This document shows positions 1 to 8,259 of a DNA stretch of 53,589 bases, piece after piece. Source of the DNA: CAZFOB01 sp964520325. GTDB taxonomy: Bacteria > Actinomycetota > JAICYB01. The stretch's first letter is position 1. The number at the start of each line of letters is the position of its first letter. A program made the translations under genes and the position numbers. The notes under the pieces are model-generated. The model did no database searches and was not told where the DNA came from. It saw only the letters and a list, made by a program, of their open reading frames with translations. Location: NCBI GenBank assembly GCA_964520325.1, contig CAZFOB010000022.1:1-53589 (forward strand), in the 5' to 3' direction.

Positions 1-1
1 G

Positions 2-28
2 CCGGCCTTCAAGGAGGCCGCAGCTTGA
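2..28 (+). CDS. 3' end of an upstream gene, possibly hemA (partial)
   Basis: The first bases read in frame as PAFKEAAA followed by TGA at 26-28. This is consistent with the C-terminus of a gene that starts outside the window. In many actinobacteria glutamyl-tRNA reductase (hemA) precedes hemC, so hemA is the natural guess, but eight residues cannot identify it. The AAGGAGG at 11-17 inside this tail may also act in translation of hemC. Confidence 0.35.
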   Translation, partial: PAFKEAAA

Positions 29-45
29 CACCTTACGGTCGTGGG

Positions 46-936
46 ATGTCTAACCGCGTGCGCATCGGCACGCGCGGCAGCGCACTCGCATTGCGGCAGA
101 CCGACATCGCGATCGAGGCATTGCGCCGGACCACCGATGCCTCATTCGAGGGCGCCGCGGCTGATTTCGAGGTGGTTCCGATCTCGACCAAGGGCGACCG
201 GGACAAGGTGCGTCCGTTCAACGAGTTGGGTCCCAAGGGGATCTTCGCGGCGGAGCTCCAGCGGGCGCTACTCGATGATGAGATCGACGTCGCGGTGCAC
301 AGTCTCAAGGACCTCACGGGGGCGGAGCCCGACGGGCTTGTGCTGGCGGCGATCCTCGAGCGTGAGGATGCGAGGGACGTTCTCGTCTCGCGCGACGGGT
401 TGACGCTCGCCGAACTTCCCTCCGGTGCGGTCATCGGAACGTCGTCGGTGAGGCGCCAAGCGCTGCTGGCCGGTTTGCGGCCGGACGTGTCGACGGTGCC
501 GCTTCGCGGCAACGTCGACACGAGATTGCGCAAGGTTGCCGACGGCGATGTCGCCGCCGCGATCCTCGCGGCGGCCGGCATCGTCCGTCTCGACCGAGCC
601 GACGAGATCACCGAGTGGCTCGATCCGCTCACCTTCGTCCCGCCTCCCGGACAAGGCGCGATCGCCATCGAGACCCTCGCATCGCGCGCCGGCGCCGATC
701 TCGCCTGGATCGGCGGTGCCGACCATGCGCCCACGCGCAGATGCGTTGAGGCCGAGCGTGCGTTCATGAGGATCGTCGAGGGCTCGTGTGATGTGCCGCT
801 GGGGGCTTGGGCGCGTCTCGAACGTGACGAGATCGTGCTCGACGGATTCCTCGTGGCCGGCAAGCTGGTGCGGGCCCAAGCCCGCGGGACCGACCCGGAA
901 TCGGTCGGACTCGACCTCGCCAACAAGCTCACGTAG
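46..936 (+). CDS. hemC: Hydroxymethylbilane synthase (porphobilinogen deaminase)
   Basis: The product, 296 aa, condenses four porphobilinogens into hydroxymethylbilane, the third common step of tetrapyrrole synthesis in the cytosol. It opens with RVRIGTRGSALAL, typical of the family, and has the substrate-binding VHSLKDL motif. The dipyrromethane cofactor cysteine is in EGSCDVPLGA near the C-terminus. The length is normal. I chose ATG 46 because family similarity starts right after it. A TTG at 25 in the same frame has a better-spaced AAGGAGG (11-17) and is the alternative start. It is first of the heme genes hemC, hemD, hemB, hemL, all on the + strand. Confidence 0.95.
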   Translation: MSNRVRIGTRGSALALRQTDIAIEALRRTTDASFEGAAADFEVVPISTKGDRDKVRPFNELGPKGIFAAELQRALLDDEIDVAVHSLKDLTGAEPDGLVLAAILEREDARDVLVSRDGLTLAELPSGAVIGTSSVRRQALLAGLRPDVSTVPLRGNVDTRLRKVADGDVAAAILAAAGIVRLDRADEITEWLDPLTFVPPPGQGAIAIETLASRAGADLAWIGGADHAPTRRCVEAERAFMRIVEGSCDVPLGAWARLERDEIVLDGFLVAGKLVRAQARGTDPESVGLDLANKLT

Positions 937-970
937 TACGGGTTTTACGCCGTCGCGTAGGCTTGGTGCC

Positions 971-2170
971 ATGCCCTGGTGCCCTCGCTGCGACGAGACG
1001 TTCCCCGAGGGCCCGGCCTGCCCGCGATGCGGCGTTCGCCTGATCGCTCGCGAAGGCGAATCACCGGAGGACACCCTGCACGCAGTGCCCGGTCTGCGCT
1101 CGATCAAGGTCTCGCGGCGCTATCTGAAGGCACTCGAGCGCCTCAATGCCCCACCGCGCCAGTCGTCGGCGAGACCACTCGCCTTAGCGCTCGTGCTGCT
1201 GGTCTTCGCGTCGGGATTCTTGCTCGGCCGCGTTGGCGATGTCGGCATCCCGACGCCGACCGTCCAATCGCTTCCGTCCTCGGATGAGCTCGTGTTCGAG
1301 GACATCAAAGGTTCGGTCTCCTATCTCATCTCCTCGCGCGACCGCGTGAGCACCATCGCATTGCACGACCTGTTCTCAGGAACCGTTACGCCGCGCGCGC
1401 GGTTCTCGCCGCCGTTTCAGCCCGGCGATCACGTCGCGACGCGCATGGTCACGTTTGGTCGGAGCGTCGCTGTGGTGGTGACCGCCAACGGCCGAGGCTG
1501 GGTGGCGTTTGCACCGTACAGCCGGGACGGCCGGCGTCCATCGCATGGTTGGATCCCTGGCACCCATGCCGCCTGGCTCTCGGAGACCGAGCTTGTCATC
1601 CGGCGCGCGGGCGGTGAGGTCACTCGATGGACGGTCGGTGTTGACAGCGTGTCCGCCAAGGTGGCGGGCGACGCTGAGGAGATCATCCAGACCCAGGCCG
1701 GAGCGATCCTGCGCACTGGGCAAACCGTGCGCACCGTCGGTGGCCCGCGGCGGACCTTGCGTCTTGGTTCTGCGAAGGAGGTTCTGGCGGTATCCCCGGA
1801 CACGACCCGCGCCGTCGTGGATGCGTCCCGGCCGGCATTGTGGAACGGCGAAGAGCGAACACCACTTCGGACGAGCGGCCGCGCGATCGGTGCGAGCTTC
1901 GATCCGTCCGGCGAACGCGCGGCAGTGCTCCTCGCCGACGACGGCGAGCTCACGTTGGCTGTGGTCGACGCTGCCGGTGGGGCGGCGCTCAAGCCGCTCG
2001 GCGCTGGGAAAGCATGCGGCACCTCTCCGGCTTGGGACGCTTCGGGCAGATGGATCTACGTGGCGACCGACGACGGCGTCCTGCATGCGATCTCGGCGGG
2101 CGGCGGCATGATCGAATCGATCAAGACCAACGGCGTCGGCTGCGGCGTCGCCTGGGTCGATATCGCCTGA
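971..2170 (+). CDS. Zinc-ribbon, single-pass membrane protein of unknown function
   Basis: The product is 399 aa. Residues 4-20 hold two CxxC knuckles (C4, C7, C17, C20), a likely zinc ribbon. A soluble linker follows, then a hydrophobic segment at about 69-87, and a long extracytoplasmic part (about 90-399). The latter is rich in repeated beta-type stretches such as VSPDTTRAVVDAS and ASFDPSGERAAVL, resembling a WD40/TolB-like propeller. It sits between hemC and hemD, 34 bp after hemC and 29 bp before the next gene, so it is probably in the heme operon. I do not recognise a named family. A sensor or scaffold role linked to heme synthesis is only a guess from position. Confidence 0.8.
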   Translation: MPWCPRCDETFPEGPACPRCGVRLIAREGESPEDTLHAVPGLRSIKVSRRYLKALERLNAPPRQSSARPLALALVLLVFASGFLLGRVGDVGIPTPTVQSLPSSDELVFEDIKGSVSYLISSRDRVSTIALHDLFSGTVTPRARFSPPFQPGDHVATRMVTFGRSVAVVVTANGRGWVAFAPYSRDGRRPSHGWIPGTHAAWLSETELVIRRAGGEVTRWTVGVDSVSAKVAGDAEEIIQTQAGAILRTGQTVRTVGGPRRTLRLGSAKEVLAVSPDTTRAVVDASRPALWNGEERTPLRTSGRAIGASFDPSGERAAVLLADDGELTLAVVDAAGGAALKPLGAGKACGTSPAWDASGRWIYVATDDGVLHAISAGGGMIESIKTNGVGCGVAWVDIA

Positions 2171-2199
2171 GCGCGGGCAAGCCACGTGAGTCCGACGAC

Positions 2200-3699
2200 G
2201 TGAGTACGGAACCAGCCTCTTCGAGTGGACGGGTGTACATCGTCGGTGCCGGTCCGGGCGACCCGTCGCTGATCACCGTCCGAGCAGCCGAGCTCCTCGC
2301 TCGCGCAGACGTCGTCGCCTACGACCGCCTGGTCCACCCCGATCTCTTGAAGCTCAGCCCCCAGGCCAAGCTCGTCGACGTCGGCAAACGTCCAGGACAG
2401 AGCGCGGCCGGACAACAACGCATCGATGATCTGCTCGTCGAAGAAGCAAGGGCGGGCCGGACGGTCGTCCGGTTGAAGGGCGGCGACCCGTTCGTCTTCG
2501 GACGCGGCGGCGAGGAAGCGGAGCTGCTCGCCGAGCACGGTGTGTCCTTCGAGATCGTCCCCGGCGTGAGCTCCGCGATCGCGGGCCCCGCCTACGCCGG
2601 TATCCCGCTGACCCACCGCGATCATGCGTCATGGGTGGCGATCGCCACCGGCCACGAGGATCCGACGAAGACGCAGACCGCTCTTGATTGGGACGCGCTC
2701 GCTCGTGCACCGAGCGCGGTCTTCCTCATGGGGACGGAGCGGCTCGATGCGATCGCGGGTGAGCTGATCCGCGCCGGCCGCTCAGCAGACACTCCGGCGG
2801 TCGTCGTGGCGTCGGCGACATTGCCCACCCAGCGGGTTGTGCGTTCGACGCTCGAGAAGATCGCGGATGCCGTAGCCACAGCCGGCATCGTCCCGCCGGC
2901 CGTCCTTATCGTCGGCAGCGCCGCCGCGCTCTCTGAGCGTCTCGACTGGTTCGGCGCAAGACCACTTGCCGGCAAGCGTGTCTTCGTGACACGCGCGCGC
3001 ACGCAAGCCGGCAGACTCTCGGGCTTGCTGCGTGAGGCCGGTGCCGAGACATTCGAGTTCCCCGCGATCAAGATCGTCGAGCCGACGAGTTACGACGATC
3101 TCGACAACGCGATCGCTCGCCTCGATCACTACGGGTGGGTGGCGTTTCTGAGCGTGAACGCGGTCGAGGTCGTGTGGGATCGCCTCGTCGGACGTGATAC
3201 CCGTGCGTTTGCGAACAATCTCGTCGCCGCCGTCGGGCCGGCGACGGCCGACGCGCTGCGGCTGCGCGGTATCGAGCCGGATCTCGTCCCGCCCACCTTC
3301 ACTGCGGCAGCGCTTGCCGAGGCTCTCGGCAGCGGTGCCGGACGGATCTTGATCCCGCAGGCCGAAGACGCCCCTGGCGATCTGCGCGCATCGCTCGAGG
3401 CGCAGGGTTGGGAGTGCGATGCCGTCGCGGCATACAAGACCGTGACCGACGACGGATCCGTAGCGGCCGGACGCGAAGCGCTCGCCATCGGCGTCGACGC
3501 TGTGGTGTTCGCATCGGGGAGCACCGTCCGCAGCTTCGTTGAGCTTTGGGGCGCTCCACCTGAGGGGTGCATCGTGTGCTGCATCGGCCCGAAGACCGCT
3601 GAGGTTGCGCGGGAGCTGGGCGTGAAGGTCGACACCGTAGCCGGCGTGGCGACCGTTGAGGGTCTAGTCAACGCGTTGATGGCGGCTGTGCGACCCTAG
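2200..3699 (+). CDS. cobA-hemD: Fused uroporphyrinogen-III C-methyltransferase / uroporphyrinogen-III synthase
   Basis: The product, 499 aa, is a two-enzyme fusion. The N-terminal half (about 8-250) is SUMT: VYIVGAGPGDP is the first SAM-binding loop, and VRLKGGDPFVFGRGGEE and IVPGVSSAIAGPAYAGIPLTHR-type motifs follow. It methylates uroporphyrinogen III to precorrin-2, the branch toward siroheme and cobalamin. The C-terminal half (about 255-499) is HemD, beginning LAGKRVFVTRAR, which cyclises hydroxymethylbilane. The start is GTG 2200, the closest one before the SUMT core. Siroheme made via this branch would serve the sulfite reductase at 14930-16723. Confidence 0.93.
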   Translation: MSTEPASSSGRVYIVGAGPGDPSLITVRAAELLARADVVAYDRLVHPDLLKLSPQAKLVDVGKRPGQSAAGQQRIDDLLVEEARAGRTVVRLKGGDPFVFGRGGEEAELLAEHGVSFEIVPGVSSAIAGPAYAGIPLTHRDHASWVAIATGHEDPTKTQTALDWDALARAPSAVFLMGTERLDAIAGELIRAGRSADTPAVVVASATLPTQRVVRSTLEKIADAVATAGIVPPAVLIVGSAAALSERLDWFGARPLAGKRVFVTRARTQAGRLSGLLREAGAETFEFPAIKIVEPTSYDDLDNAIARLDHYGWVAFLSVNAVEVVWDRLVGRDTRAFANNLVAAVGPATADALRLRGIEPDLVPPTFTAAALAEALGSGAGRILIPQAEDAPGDLRASLEAQGWECDAVAAYKTVTDDGSVAAGREALAIGVDAVVFASGSTVRSFVELWGAPPEGCIVCCIGPKTAEVARELGVKVDTVAGVATVEGLVNALMAAVRP

Positions 3700-3744
3700 A
3701 CGACGGGCGGCGCGCCCTTGTGCGGCGCCCAGCGAGAAAGGAAA
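3700..3744 (+). repeat. Dispersed leader repeat, copy 1 (upstream of hemB)
   Basis: The 16-bp ACGACGGGCGGCGCGC at 3700-3715 recurs perfectly on the minus strand at 46915-46900. In both copies it is followed within about 12 bp by GCCCAGCGA and an A-rich tract. Both copies lie in the 5' leader of the next gene in the same orientation: hemB here, an acyl-CoA dehydrogenase there. Function is unknown. Confidence 0.7.
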
Positions 3745-3798
3745 GACGGGCGACGCAACCGTGCGGCGCCCAGCGAGGCCCAGCGAGGCCCAGCGAGG
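3721..3798 (+). repeat. Direct and tandem repeats in the hemB leader
   Basis: TGCGGCGCCCAGCGAG occurs at 3721-3736 and again at 3762-3777 (41-bp period). The second copy continues into three tandem 10-bp units CCCAGCGAGG at 3769-3798. Each large copy ends in an AAGGAAAG ribosome-binding-site-like tract, so the leader appears to have duplicated its own ribosome-binding region. The second tract serves hemB. Confidence 0.85.
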
Positions 3799-3807
3799 AA
3801 GGAAAGC

Positions 3808-4779
3808 GTGCCGTACCCGCAGGAACGCCCCCGAAGGTTGCGACGCACGGCCGCGTTGCGGTCGTTGCTGCGCGAGACCGACGTCCTGCCGCGGCATCTG
3901 ATCGCGCCTCTCTTCGTCAAGGACGGCATCCGCGAGCCCGAACCGATCTCTTCGATGCCCGGGATCGCGCAGCACACACTCGAGTCGCTCGCCAAGGAAG
4001 CTCGCGAGTTGTCGTCGCGCGGCGTGCATGCGTTCATGCTCTTCGGGATCCCGTCCATCAAGGACGGTGCGGGCTCTGATGCCTACAACCCACGTGGGAT
4101 CGCACAACGGGCCTTGCGCGTGCTTCGCGAGGAGCTCGGCGACCAAGCCGTGCTCATCGGCGACCTGTGCTTGTGCGAGTACACAGACCACGGACACTGC
4201 GGCGTCCTGCAAGACGGCATCGTCAACAACGACGAGACGCTCGAGCTCTACGCACGCACCGCGATCGCCCAGGCTGAAGCCGGGGCCGACCTGGTCGCAC
4301 CGTCCGGGATGATGGACGGCCAGGTCGCGGCGATCCGTTACGCGCTCGATCACGCCGGAGCAGAGCAGACCGCGATCATGGCCTACGCCGCGAAATTCGC
4401 CTCGGCACATTACGGTCCATTCCGGGAGGCGGCCGAGTGCGCACCGAGCGAGGGCGACCGCAGCGGCTATCAGATGGACCCCGCCAACGTCCGCGAGGCG
4501 CTGCGTGAGGTCGTCCTCGACATCGAGGAAGGCGCCGACATCGTGATGGTCAAGCCGGCTCTGTCCTACCTCGACGTCATCCGTGCGGCGGCAACCGTGT
4601 CGACCGTGCCGGTCGCCGCGTACAACGTTTCCGGTGAGTACTCGATGGTGAAGGCGGCCGCCGAGCGCGGATGGATCGACGGCAACCGTGTCGCGCTCGA
4701 GCACCTCACGGCGATACGGCGCGCTGGGGCGGACCTCGTCATCACGTACTTCGCCAAGGAGATCGCGGACCGCCTTTGA
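3808..4779 (+). CDS. hemB: Delta-aminolevulinic acid dehydratase (porphobilinogen synthase)
   Basis: The product, 323 aa, joins two 5-aminolevulinates into porphobilinogen. DLCLCEYTDHGHCG carries the three-cysteine metal site of zinc-dependent HemB. The two active-site lysines lie in YAAKFAS and MVKPAL. The start is GTG 3808, preceded by GGAAGGAAAG at a good distance; the frame stays open upstream but that sequence is the repetitive leader. It overlaps hemL by four bases and is part of the heme operon. Confidence 0.95.
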   Translation: MPYPQERPRRLRRTAALRSLLRETDVLPRHLIAPLFVKDGIREPEPISSMPGIAQHTLESLAKEARELSSRGVHAFMLFGIPSIKDGAGSDAYNPRGIAQRALRVLREELGDQAVLIGDLCLCEYTDHGHCGVLQDGIVNNDETLELYARTAIAQAEAGADLVAPSGMMDGQVAAIRYALDHAGAEQTAIMAYAAKFASAHYGPFREAAECAPSEGDRSGYQMDPANVREALREVVLDIEEGADIVMVKPALSYLDVIRAAATVSTVPVAAYNVSGEYSMVKAAAERGWIDGNRVALEHLTAIRRAGADLVITYFAKEIADRL

Positions 4780-6059
4780 GCGATCAGATGGGGAGCAACC
4801 GCGAACGGGCGGTGCGTGTCATCCCCGGCGGCGTGTCGTCTCCGGCGCGAGCGTTCGGGGCCGTCGGGGGCGACCCGATCTTCGCGCAGCGTGGCGAAGG
4901 CGCGTACGTCGTCGACACCGACGGCAACCGTTACATCGACTACATCCAGGGATTCGGCTCAGTGTTGCTCGGACACGCCGATCCCCGGGTCACCGATGCG
5001 GTAACGGCTGCAGCGTCGCGTGGTGGAGCGACTGGGTTGTCGTCTGTTGACGAAGTGGAGCTCGCCACCGCGATCGTCGATCGTGTCCCGAGTATCGAGC
5101 GCGTGCGATTCCTCACCAGCGGCACCGAGGCGGCGATGACGGCAGCACGCATAGCGCGGGCAGCAACGGAGCGCGACGTGATCGTGAAGTTCGAGGGCAA
5201 CTACCACGGACACGCGGACAACTTCCTCGCCAAGGCCGGCTCCGGCGTGGCGACCTTCGGAGTGCCGATGGCGGCCGGTGTCCCGCGCGGAAGCGTCGCC
5301 GACACGATCGTGCTGCCGTACGGAGACGGCGACGCGTTGCGCGCGGCTTTCGCCGAGCATGGAGAGCGAGTTGCGTGCGTCTTCGTCGAGCCGATCGCCG
5401 CGAACATGGGTGTCGTCGTTCCTCAGTCGGGCTTCCTGGAAGATCTCATCGACCTCGCCCGCACCCGCGGTGCGATCTCGGTCTTCGACGAAGTGGTGAC
5501 GGGGTTCCGCGTCTGGGAAGCGGGTGCTCAGGGGGCGCTGGGCCTCCGCCCCGACCTCACGATGTTCGGCAAGGTCATCGGTGGGGGTTTGCCCATCGGC
5601 GTCGTCGGGGGCCGCGCCGACCTCATGGACCTTCTCGCGCCGGTTGGGCCCGTGTACCAAGCCGGTACCTACGCGGCGCACCCACACGCGATGGCGGCGG
5701 GACGCGCGGTGCTCGCTGCGGTGACCTCCGATGACTACTCACGGCTGGAAGCGGTCGCCGGAACGCTCGCGGATGGGCTTGTTACTGCTGCGAAGGCCGC
5801 CGACGTGCACGCGAGTGTTGTCCGCGCGGGCACGTTCTTGAGCCTGTTCTTCGGCATCGATGTGCCGAGGAACTTCACGGAGGTGAGCGAGTGCGACAAG
5901 GATGCGTTCGCGCGCTTCCATCGGAGCCTTCGCGCTCGCGGCGTGCTCATCCCACCGTCGCCGTTCGAAGCCTGGTTCCCGTCGCTCGCCCACGGCACGA
6001 CAGAGATCGAACAGACCGTCGAGGCCGCCTCGAGCGCCTTCAGGGAGGTCGGTTCGTAG
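4776..6059 (+). CDS. hemL: Glutamate-1-semialdehyde 2,1-aminomutase
   Basis: The product, 427 aa, is a PLP enzyme converting glutamate-1-semialdehyde to 5-aminolevulinate, the C5-pathway precursor of HemB substrate. The PLP lysine is in MFGKVIGGGLPIG (about K266). RVIPGGVSSPARAF near the N-terminus and EGNYHGHADNFL are characteristic. The TTG at 4776 overlaps the hemB stop (TTGA), the usual coupling in this window. ATG 4788 is an alternative start that would shorten it by four residues. It completes the route glutamyl-tRNA to uroporphyrinogen III if the gene entering from the left is hemA. Confidence 0.93.
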   Translation: MSDQMGSNRERAVRVIPGGVSSPARAFGAVGGDPIFAQRGEGAYVVDTDGNRYIDYIQGFGSVLLGHADPRVTDAVTAAASRGGATGLSSVDEVELATAIVDRVPSIERVRFLTSGTEAAMTAARIARAATERDVIVKFEGNYHGHADNFLAKAGSGVATFGVPMAAGVPRGSVADTIVLPYGDGDALRAAFAEHGERVACVFVEPIAANMGVVVPQSGFLEDLIDLARTRGAISVFDEVVTGFRVWEAGAQGALGLRPDLTMFGKVIGGGLPIGVVGGRADLMDLLAPVGPVYQAGTYAAHPHAMAAGRAVLAAVTSDDYSRLEAVAGTLADGLVTAAKAADVHASVVRAGTFLSLFFGIDVPRNFTEVSECDKDAFARFHRSLRARGVLIPPSPFEAWFPSLAHGTTEIEQTVEAASSAFREVGS

Positions 6060-6062
6060 GCA

Positions 6063-6093
6063 TGATGTAAGCGTTAGGTTCGTGATGTATCAT
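6063..6093 (+). promoter_or_regulatory. Probable leaderless promoter and operator of vapBC-1
   Basis: TGATGTA occurs at 6063-6069 and 6083-6089, two helical turns apart, a typical spacing for a dimeric ribbon-helix-helix repressor. TATCAT at 6088-6093 fits a -10 hexamer and lies six bases before the ATG at 6100, which would give a leaderless transcript. No clear -35 is visible. Confidence 0.5.
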
Positions 6094-6099
6094 GCATGG

Positions 6100-6336
6100 A
6101 TGAAGCGTCTCCAGATCAGCATCGAAGAGGACCTCGACGAAGCTCTGTCCGTCGAAGCGGCACGTCAGAAGACGTCGAAAGCCGCGATCATCCGCCGCCT
6201 CGTGCGTGACCTCCTCGGTGGCGCAACGGCGGATCCGATGCGGGAACTGATCGGCGCATTCGAGGCCGAGGTGGATGACATCGACGAGGTGATCTACGAG
6301 TGCGATTCGTCGACACGTCCTTCTGGGTCGCGCTGA
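6100..6336 (+). CDS. VapB-type ribbon-helix-helix antitoxin
   Basis: The product is 78 aa. The N-terminus KRLQISIEEDLDEALSVEAA is a CopG/Arc-type beta strand plus helix that binds DNA, and the acidic tail (EAEVDDIDEVIYECDSS) would wrap the toxin. It overlaps the PIN toxin gene by 37 bp, showing a two-gene module. An upstream in-frame ATG at 6085 lies inside the promoter, so ATG 6100 is preferred. It probably represses its own promoter together with the toxin. Confidence 0.8.
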   Translation: MKRLQISIEEDLDEALSVEAARQKTSKAAIIRRLVRDLLGGATADPMRELIGAFEAEVDDIDEVIYECDSSTRPSGSR

Positions 6337-6719
6337 CCGTCGCCGGCGACCAACATCACGCCGACGCTCGGGTACTGTGGGAAGCCGGTCCCGGACCACT
6401 CACCACGACAGATCTCGTGCTCGGTGAGACGTGGACGTTCCTTCGCCGACGCGTTGGTCACCCCGAGGCTGTGCGGTTCATCGATTCCGTAACCGCCACG
6501 AGGAACATCAGCATCCGGACGATCGACGAGGACGTCGTTGCCGAGGCCTGGCGTTGGCTGCGACGCCACGACGAGCGCTCGTACTCGTTCGTCGACGCGA
6601 GCAGTTTCATGCTGATGAGGCGCCTGCGCGTGCGTGAAGCGCTTGCGTTCGATGGAGACTTCAGCGCGGCTGGATTCGTCGAATCGCGACCCCAAGGCAT
6701 GAAGAAGACCAAGGCATGA
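6300..6719 (+). CDS. VapC-type PIN-domain ribonuclease toxin
   Basis: The product, 139 aa, is a PIN-domain RNase. Acidic residues expected to hold the metal are visible: D4 in FVDTSFW, E in LGETWTF, D in FVDASSF and D in AFDGDF. The start is GTG 6300, inside the antitoxin frame. The last residues (GMKKTKA) come from a 17-bp tandem duplication that supplies the stop codon and overlaps the next gene. The likely target is tRNA or rRNA, as in characterised VapCs; the actual target cannot be read from sequence. Confidence 0.85.
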   Translation: MRFVDTSFWVALTVAGDQHHADARVLWEAGPGPLTTTDLVLGETWTFLRRRVGHPEAVRFIDSVTATRNISIRTIDEDVVAEAWRWLRRHDERSYSFVDASSFMLMRRLRVREALAFDGDFSAAGFVESRPQGMKKTKA

Positions 6720-6726
6720 AGAAGAG
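6693..6726 (+). repeat. 17-bp tandem duplication at a gene junction
   Basis: CAAGGCATGAAGAAGA(C/G) is present twice in tandem with a 17-bp period (6693-6709, 6710-6726). The first copy contributes the final codons of vapC-1, and the second contains the vapC stop and the ATGA overlap with the methyltransferase start at 6716. Without the second copy vapC would read on out of its present stop. Confidence 0.85.
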
Positions 6727-7438
6727 GATCGACAAGGACTTCGACGACCCGGCCGTCCAGGACGACAAGGGTCCTTCACTCGCCGGACTGTGGAGTGCCG
6801 AGGCTTTGGAGCGGTTCGGGCCACCGCACGACACCGCCGTCGACGTCGCGCGATGGTTCGAGGACAACGGAGTGCCGCTCGTCCTCGATGTCGGCTGCGG
6901 TCCTGGGCTCTTCAAAGACGGGTACTCCGGGCGCTGGATCGGTCTTGATCGGTCGATCGAGCAGTTGAAGCAGACCGACGGCGCTCGGCTTCTCGGCGAC
7001 GCGCTCATGTTGCCATTCCCCGACGCGAGCATGCCGGGTGTCGTCGCGAATTACGTGTTGTACTTCTTCACCGAACCCGAGAGTGTCGTCGAGGAGATCA
7101 AACGCGTGCTCGAGCCGAGCGGATGGTTCGGGACGTGTGCGCCGAGCAAGTACGACTGTCCGGAGCTCGCACATGTCACGCCGAAGGGCGAGGAAGATTC
7201 CTTCGCGGCAGAGGACATCCCGGATCTGCTCTTCAAGCACTTCCGCGAGGTCGAGCTGACCGAGTGGGACTTCCCGTTCTTCGACTTCCCCGACCGGGCT
7301 ACCGTGCGCGACTACCTCTACTCGCACTACTTCCCGCAGCTCACCAAAGAGGAGGCCGCGCAACGCGCCGAGCAGGTCGACGTCCCGCTGAAGCTGACGA
7401 AGCGCGGTATCTGGGGCGTCGGCCGGAAGACTCTCTAG
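6716..7438 (+). CDS. SAM-dependent methyltransferase (class I), substrate unknown
   Basis: The product is 240 aa. LVLDVGCGPGLF is motif I of Rossmann methyltransferases. RWIGLDRS supplies the acidic residue after strand 2, and DALMLPFPDASMPGVVANYVLYF is the ubiE-like motif around strand 4. Substrate cannot be inferred. The start ATG 6716 overlaps the vapC-1 stop (ATGA). The stop codon overlaps the stop of the otsA-like fragment on the other strand (CTAG). Confidence 0.8.
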   Translation: MKKRIDKDFDDPAVQDDKGPSLAGLWSAEALERFGPPHDTAVDVARWFEDNGVPLVLDVGCGPGLFKDGYSGRWIGLDRSIEQLKQTDGARLLGDALMLPFPDASMPGVVANYVLYFFTEPESVVEEIKRVLEPSGWFGTCAPSKYDCPELAHVTPKGEEDSFAAEDIPDLLFKHFREVELTEWDFPFFDFPDRATVRDYLYSHYFPQLTKEEAAQRAEQVDVPLKLTKRGIWGVGRKTL

Positions 7439-7575
7439 AGCCCAGCGGCACCCAGCTGTGCGTCGAGCCATTCGGACGGTGTCGACCTCGTCATCAGACG
7501 TTCGAGCGCCTTGTCGCGTTTCGTTCGCTCGCCTCCCGGCATCTCGAGCGCGTCTTCGATGGCGTCGGCATGTCG
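7435..7575 (-). pseudogene. Stray 3' end of a trehalose-6-phosphate synthase gene
   Basis: On the minus strand this reads ADAIEDALEMPGGERTKRDK and onward to SEWLDAQLGAAGL and a stop. Over the last 44 residues about 32 are identical to the C-terminus of the complete OtsA encoded at 8249-9679. No start or upstream OtsA sequence remains. The divergence shows an old duplication or a fragment from a related allele. The vapBC-2 cassette lies exactly between this fragment and the intact gene. Confidence 0.8.
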
Positions 7576-7624
7576 CCGGACTAACGGCGCATTGCGAATG
7601 CATGAGTCACACGTGAATTGGATG

Positions 7625-7630
7625 TATAGT
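7625..7630 (+). promoter_or_regulatory. Probable -10 element of vapBC-2 (leaderless)
   Basis: TATAGT at 7625-7630 fits a -10 hexamer and lies six bases before the ATG at 7637, the same arrangement as at the other antitoxin genes in the window. No convincing -35 is present, so a repressor-dependent or extended -10 promoter is possible. Confidence 0.45.
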
Positions 7631-7636
7631 TGTCCG

Positions 7637-7864
7637 ATGAGCAAGAACGTGCAGATCCGAGAGGTACCCGACGACATCCATCGGACGCTTCGCACCCGGG
7701 CCGCCGCAGCCGGACTTTCGTTGTCCGAGTATCTCCTCGGCGAGGTCACGGAGTTCGCTAGTCGGCCAACGCTCGCGGAGGTGCTCGATAGAGCCAAGAG
7801 CCGGGGGGGAAGTTTGACGCTCAAGCAGGCCGCTCGGAGCGTTCGAGCGGATCGCGGGCAATGA
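7637..7864 (+). CDS. VapB/FitA-type antitoxin
   Basis: The product is 75 aa. SKNVQIREVPDDIHRTLRTR followed by AAGLSLSEYLL is the typical FitA/VapB ribbon-helix-helix start, and the C-terminal half would bind the toxin. Its stop overlaps the vapC start by four bases (ATGA). No Shine-Dalgarno is visible, consistent with a leaderless message. It likely autoregulates. Confidence 0.85.
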   Translation: MSKNVQIREVPDDIHRTLRTRAAAAGLSLSEYLLGEVTEFASRPTLAEVLDRAKSRGGSLTLKQAARSVRADRGQ

Positions 7865-8259
7865 TCGTCGTCGATGCGAGCGTTGTAGTTACGGCACTGG
7901 TTGGCGAGGCAGAGTTCGGAGACGCCGCTCGTGCTCGTCTTCTTGCCGACACCGATCTCCATGTTCCCCATGTGATCGATCTCGAGATCGCTTCGGCTCT
8001 GCGCCGGAATGTGCGTTCCCGCGCGATGAGCAGCAGGCGAGCTGCGCAGGCTATCGAGGACCTCGGGGACCTTCGCCTCCATCGTTATCCCCACGCGCCG
8101 TTCCTCGCGCGCACCTGGGAGCTGCGCGAGAACATCACGACCTACGACGCCGTCTACGTTGCTCTTGCCGAAGCTCTCGAGACGGTCTTTGTCACCGCCG
8201 ACGAGCGACTCGCTCGAACGCCCGGCATGCGCTGCGCGTGTGAAGTGCTCAGCGCCTAG
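7861..8259 (+). CDS. VapC-type PIN-domain ribonuclease toxin
   Basis: The product is 132 aa, with the PIN fold acidic set: D5 (IVVDASVVV), E in HVIDLEIASAL, D in TYDAVYVALAE and D in TADERLA. The 3' end overlaps the 3' end of otsA on the opposite strand by 11 bp. The extra residues SRR at the OtsA C-terminus may come from sequence brought in with this cassette. Confidence 0.9.
   Translation: MIVVDASVVVTALVGEAEFGDAARARLLADTDLHVPHVIDLEIASALRRNVRSRAMSSRRAAQAIEDLGDLRLHRYPHAPFLARTWELRENITTYDAVYVALAEALETVFVTADERLARTPGMRCACEVLSA

Noticed and set aside
788..970. Upstream extension of the zinc-ribbon gene over the end of hemC
   Set aside because: It overlaps hemC by about 150 bp in another frame and has no conserved sequence; ATG 971 begins directly with the zinc ribbon.
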